Origin: Bacteroides eggerthii
GTDB lineage: Bacteria; Bacteroidota; Bacteroidia; Bacteroidales; Bacteroidaceae
Direction of reading: 5' to 3'
DNA length: 64,000 nucleotides
Assembly: GCF_025146565.1 (NCBI RefSeq)
Contig: NZ_CP102258.1
Location: forward strand, 1,520,001 to 1,584,000
The notes beneath the pieces were generated by a model that was not told the DNA's origin, ran no database searches, and was given only the letters and a program-made list of their open reading frames with translations. Numbering within the stretch: the stretch's first letter is position 1; each line of letters starts with the position of its first letter. The position numbers and the translations under genes are program-made. Shown in pieces: positions 62,060 through 64,000 of this stretch.

Positions 62060-62164
62060 GTACCATCAGATGGTACGACGTGTACCTTACTATGGTATGA
62101 AGAATACCTTACTGTGGTACAAGCCGTACCACAGTAAGGTATTCTTCGTACCAAAGCATGGTCT
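62060..62164. repeat. Five 17-bp palindromes at 22-bp period
   Basis: Units GTACC-N7-GGTAC start at 62060, 62082, 62104, 62126 and 62148, exactly 22 bp apart. The first is GTACCATCAGATGGTAC; later units vary at the ends (ATACC, GGTAT, GGTCT). A decayed sixth right half, GGTAG, lies at 62050-62054 in register. Units 3 and 4 together form a perfect 22-bp inverted repeat (62099-62120 with 62126-62147) around loop AAGCC. It sits between convergent genes, 315 bp past ccsBA and 51 bp past the LuxR gene. Confidence 0.85.
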
Positions 62165-62214
62165 TGATTTGGTATATGTATGCTGTTGATTGCGAGCTCG
62201 TTGTGTGACTCCTT

Positions 62215-62829
62215 TTATAGTGAATCTTTGATGTCCTGCAATTCCACCAGTTTGTTCACAATGGCATAAATGGTGAGACCGGCGGGAGAGTGTATTTGCA
62301 ACTTGCGTGCAATGTTGCGGCGGTGAGTAATGACGGTGTGGATAGAGAGATACAGTTTGTCGGCAATCGCTTTATTGGTCATGCCCTTTACAACGCAAGT
62401 AATGATTTCCTTTTCGCGTTGGCTGAGCGTTTCCTGTTCGTTGTCTTTCTCTTCTTCCTCTTCAGCGTGGAGAAGGTGGTTGATTTTACCGGTAATTGCT
62501 TCAAGATCGTCACAGATAGCAATGCTTTCATCATACTCTTTCAAAGCATTGTTGTCTATGACGGAACATACCAATGCAATGTATTTGGTGCTGTTCTTAC
62601 TGTGGTCTGCTTTAAAGGAAGGCAGGTCGAACCAGCCGCCGAAAGTAGGGTTTACGATTACAATGTCGGGAGTATGGAGATAAGTATAGTTCTGTAACGC
62701 TTCCGGTGAAGACACCTCAATGGGATGTGCGTTCAGATTGGGAATACGTTTGAGCACTGCCGCAAGACCACTTCGTACAATGACCGAAGTTTCTGCAACA
62801 ACTATTTTCAGAGAAATATTATTGTTCAT
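62215..62829 (-). CDS. LuxR-type regulator with degenerate receiver
   Basis: A 204-residue response-regulator-like protein. The C-terminal LuxR helix-turn-helix (about 134-198) is intact: LSQREKEIITCVVKGMTNKAIA, then SIHTVITHRRNIARKL. The N-terminal receiver-like domain (about 8-120) lacks key acidic residues: the usual Asp pair near residue 13 is AET, and the phosphoacceptor position reads IVIVNPTFGG with Asn60. A poly-Glu linker (EEEEEK) joins the halves. It is probably phosphorylation-independent. It overlaps the hemerythrin-like gene by 11 bp and so is co-translated with it. Confidence 0.82.
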   Translation of the reverse strand: MNNNISLKIVVAETSVIVRSGLAAVLKRIPNLNAHPIEVSSPEALQNYTYLHTPDIVIVNPTFGGWFDLPSFKADHSKNSTKYIALVCSVIDNNALKEYDESIAICDDLEAITGKINHLLHAEEEEEKDNEQETLSQREKEIITCVVKGMTNKAIADKLYLSIHTVITHRRNIARKLQIHSPAGLTIYAIVNKLVELQDIKDSL

Positions 62830-63523
62830 CTTTCAGCCTTTTTTCAATTTGTGCTACTGCAGGAACAAACATATAATCTTCCACCTGACAATGTGAAGCA
62901 AGATCCTGTTCGCAGTTGAAGATGTCGAACAGGACGGCGTTCAGGAGATTATTGTTTTCTTTTTCGGGATAGTATTTGATAATGATATTTTTCAGCTCTT
63001 TCAGTTTGGTATCTATCTGATTGTGCTTACTGGCAAAGGTGGCAATGTCGTATTCGTCGGACAGTCTGCCTTGCAGTAACTGTTCTACGTAAGTAAAGAC
63101 GGCTTCATTTTCGTATTCCATGTGGCGGCGCACTTCTTTGGCATACTCATCAAAGAATTTGAGAATGAGGTAGGCCACATCGTTGTCTCTGGAGCAGTCT
63201 ATGGCTTCTATCAGTTTGCGGCGCATGGCAGGCAGGTTGAAGTCGAGAAAGTAGGTGTGCGCACGCTTCAGATAATCCATGAGTGCCGGAATAGAGAATG
63301 AGTCGTTGTCAATACTGTAAGAGTATTGCTCCTCGCTGATGAAATTGGCTACGGCGAGGAAAGTGCGGTAGTCTACATGCTGGCTCTCACAGACATCCTT
63401 TACGCTCTTGTCTCCGAATCCAAGCGACAAACCGAAGCGGCTCATCACCATTAATAAGGAGTAGTTATCGCAGATGAGATCGCTCATCTTGTCCGTAGCC
63501 CGATATTTATGTTGTTCATTCAT
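62819..63523 (-). CDS. Hemerythrin-like / RIC-type protein
   Basis: A 234-residue all-helical protein. The C-terminal 150 residues fit a hemerythrin-type diiron bundle: KRAHTYF near 87, RRHMEYENEAVF near 132, ASKHNQID near 163, and LASHCQVEDYMF near 211. The N-terminal 80 residues resemble the ScdA/RIC leader domain but the usual Cys pair is not clear. It may sense oxygen or NO, or repair iron-sulfur centres. Translation is coupled to the LuxR-type gene, suggesting a sensor-regulator pair. Confidence 0.75.
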   Translation of the reverse strand: MNEQHKYRATDKMSDLICDNYSLLMVMSRFGLSLGFGDKSVKDVCESQHVDYRTFLAVANFISEEQYSYSIDNDSFSIPALMDYLKRAHTYFLDFNLPAMRRKLIEAIDCSRDNDVAYLILKFFDEYAKEVRRHMEYENEAVFTYVEQLLQGRLSDEYDIATFASKHNQIDTKLKELKNIIIKYYPEKENNNLLNAVLFDIFNCEQDLASHCQVEDYMFVPAVAQIEKRLKDEQ

Positions 63524-63558
63524 TGTAAGTTATTCCTTTTCACTATGTGTTCCGAGCG

Positions 63559-63565
63559 CAAAGTA
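63559..63565 (-). promoter_or_regulatory. -7 box of the hemerythrin-LuxR unit
   Basis: Leftward reading is TACTTTG, one base shorter than TAnnTTTG, 35 bp before the hemerythrin-like ATG. A TTG lies 21 bp upstream of it. Confidence 0.45.
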
Positions 63566-63639
63566 ACGGTTTTTCTTCGAGAATTGCAATCGCTATTTGT
63601 AGGTATTTTGAGTCTGCACACAGTCATTATTTATCATTG

Positions 63640-63700
63640 AACTAAAGTCTTTAGTTTATATTAACTAAATAAATTAGTTTTGTAACTAAATAATTTAGTT
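63640..63700 (+). promoter_or_regulatory. Three phased operators before the BlaI-family gene
   Basis: AACTAAAGTCTTTAGTT (63640-63656), AACTAAATAAATTAGTT (63663-63679) and AACTAAATAATTTAGTT (63684-63700) are 17-bp dyads, spaced 23 and 21 bp apart. The -7 box TAGTTTTG (63675-63682) overlaps the second. The layout predicts autorepression by the downstream BlaI/MecI-type protein. Confidence 0.75.
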
Positions 63701-63725
63701 CTTTGTGAAAAAAGAAAGAATAGCT

Positions 63726-64000
63726 ATGAAAGGACTGACTGCAAAAGAAGAAGAAATTATGGGTTTTTTCTGGAGAAAAGGACCGCTGTTTGTGAAAGAG
63801 ATACTGGCGTTCTATGAAGAACCCAAACCGCATTTCAATACACTCTCCACCATAGTAAGAGGGCTTGAAGAAAAAGGTTTTCTGAATCACAACACGTTTG
63901 GCAACACGTATCAGTATTATGCAATGGTAAGTGTGGAGGACTTTAAGAAAGGAACATTGAAGAATGTCATTAGCAAATATTTCAATAATTCCTATTTGAG
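63726..64000 (+). CDS. BlaI/MecI/CopY family repressor, 5' part
   Basis: The frame starts at ATG 63726 and runs off the window end, giving 91 residues. KGLTAKEEEIMGFFWRKGPLFVKEIL begins the winged helix, PHFNTLSTIVRGLEEKGFLNH is the recognition part, and the winged segment FGNTYQYYAMVS follows. These regulators repress beta-lactamase or M56-peptidase-linked operons and are released by proteolysis. An adjacent BlaR1/MecR1-type sensor may lie beyond the window. Three matching dyads overlap its promoter. Confidence 0.85.
   Translation, partial: MKGLTAKEEEIMGFFWRKGPLFVKEILAFYEEPKPHFNTLSTIVRGLEEKGFLNHNTFGNTYQYYAMVSVEDFKKGTLKNVISKYFNNSYL

Noticed and set aside
62060..62164. CRISPR array
   Set aside because: The period is 22 bp with no unique spacers of normal length and there are no cas genes nearby.

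Overview
The window is chromosomal DNA from a gut Bacteroides (order Bacteroidales); the species cannot be fixed from the sequence alone. The evidence is the fused MurF-alanine racemase, a SusC/SusD pair, a one-protein hybrid two-component system (HTCS), Bacteroidales-type TAnnTTTG promoter boxes in front of many genes, and weak Shine-Dalgarno signals.

Region 1 (1-7.7 kb) is housekeeping: the end of a GSCFA protein, MurF-Alr, TatA, TatC and a large Cas4/Dna2-like nuclease-helicase whose start overlaps the tatC stop. Region 2 (7.7-9.65 kb) holds a candidate small RNA and a 1684-bp DDE insertion sequence. The element sits in the loop of a perfect terminator hairpin and is flanked by a 6-bp target duplication.

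Region 3 (9.65-35.7 kb) is a pectin/homogalacturonan utilization locus. Leftward: hexuronate MFS transporter, KduI with a signal peptide, and an orphan PTS galactitol-type IIC. Rightward: GH105, CE8 pectinesterase, a CE12-CE8 fusion and the HTCS, with a leftward KdgF cupin between the esterases. Leftward again: a beta-helix lipoprotein, SusD, SusC, then HAD phosphatase, GH43, DUF4861 and GH28. The inferred flow is capture by SusCD, de-esterification by CE8 and CE12, cutting by GH28 and by a lyase not recognised here, removal of unsaturated uronate by GH105, and KdgF/KduI processing with uptake. Three promoters (GH105, SusC, GH28) share a direct repeat of about AACAAAAANTRCAC with exactly 21-bp periodicity and a fixed distance to the -7 box, a likely HTCS operator.

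Region 4 (36-52 kb) is mixed housekeeping: FabI, an RsmI-like methylase, an unrecognised membrane protein, LipA, DPP-IV, aquaporin, a YhcC-type radical SAM protein, a flavodiiron protein, NagB, an AI-2E transporter, a Sua5/YciO protein, a Pif1/RecD-like helicase, a Cof phosphatase and a PatB-type C-S lyase.

Region 5 (52.2-61.7 kb) is a tight rightward cluster: porin, imelysin lipoprotein, di-heme oxidoreductase, second porin, mono-heme c-type lipoprotein, a RidA/chorismatase-like protein and a ResB-CcsA cytochrome c maturation fusion. It looks like an envelope iron/heme/redox system. Region 6 (61.7-64 kb) has a candidate small RNA, a striking array of five 17-bp palindromes at an exact 22-bp period, a hemerythrin-like protein coupled to a LuxR regulator with a degenerate receiver, and the start of a BlaI/MecI-family repressor behind three phased operators. 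No tRNA, rRNA or CRISPR array was recognised.
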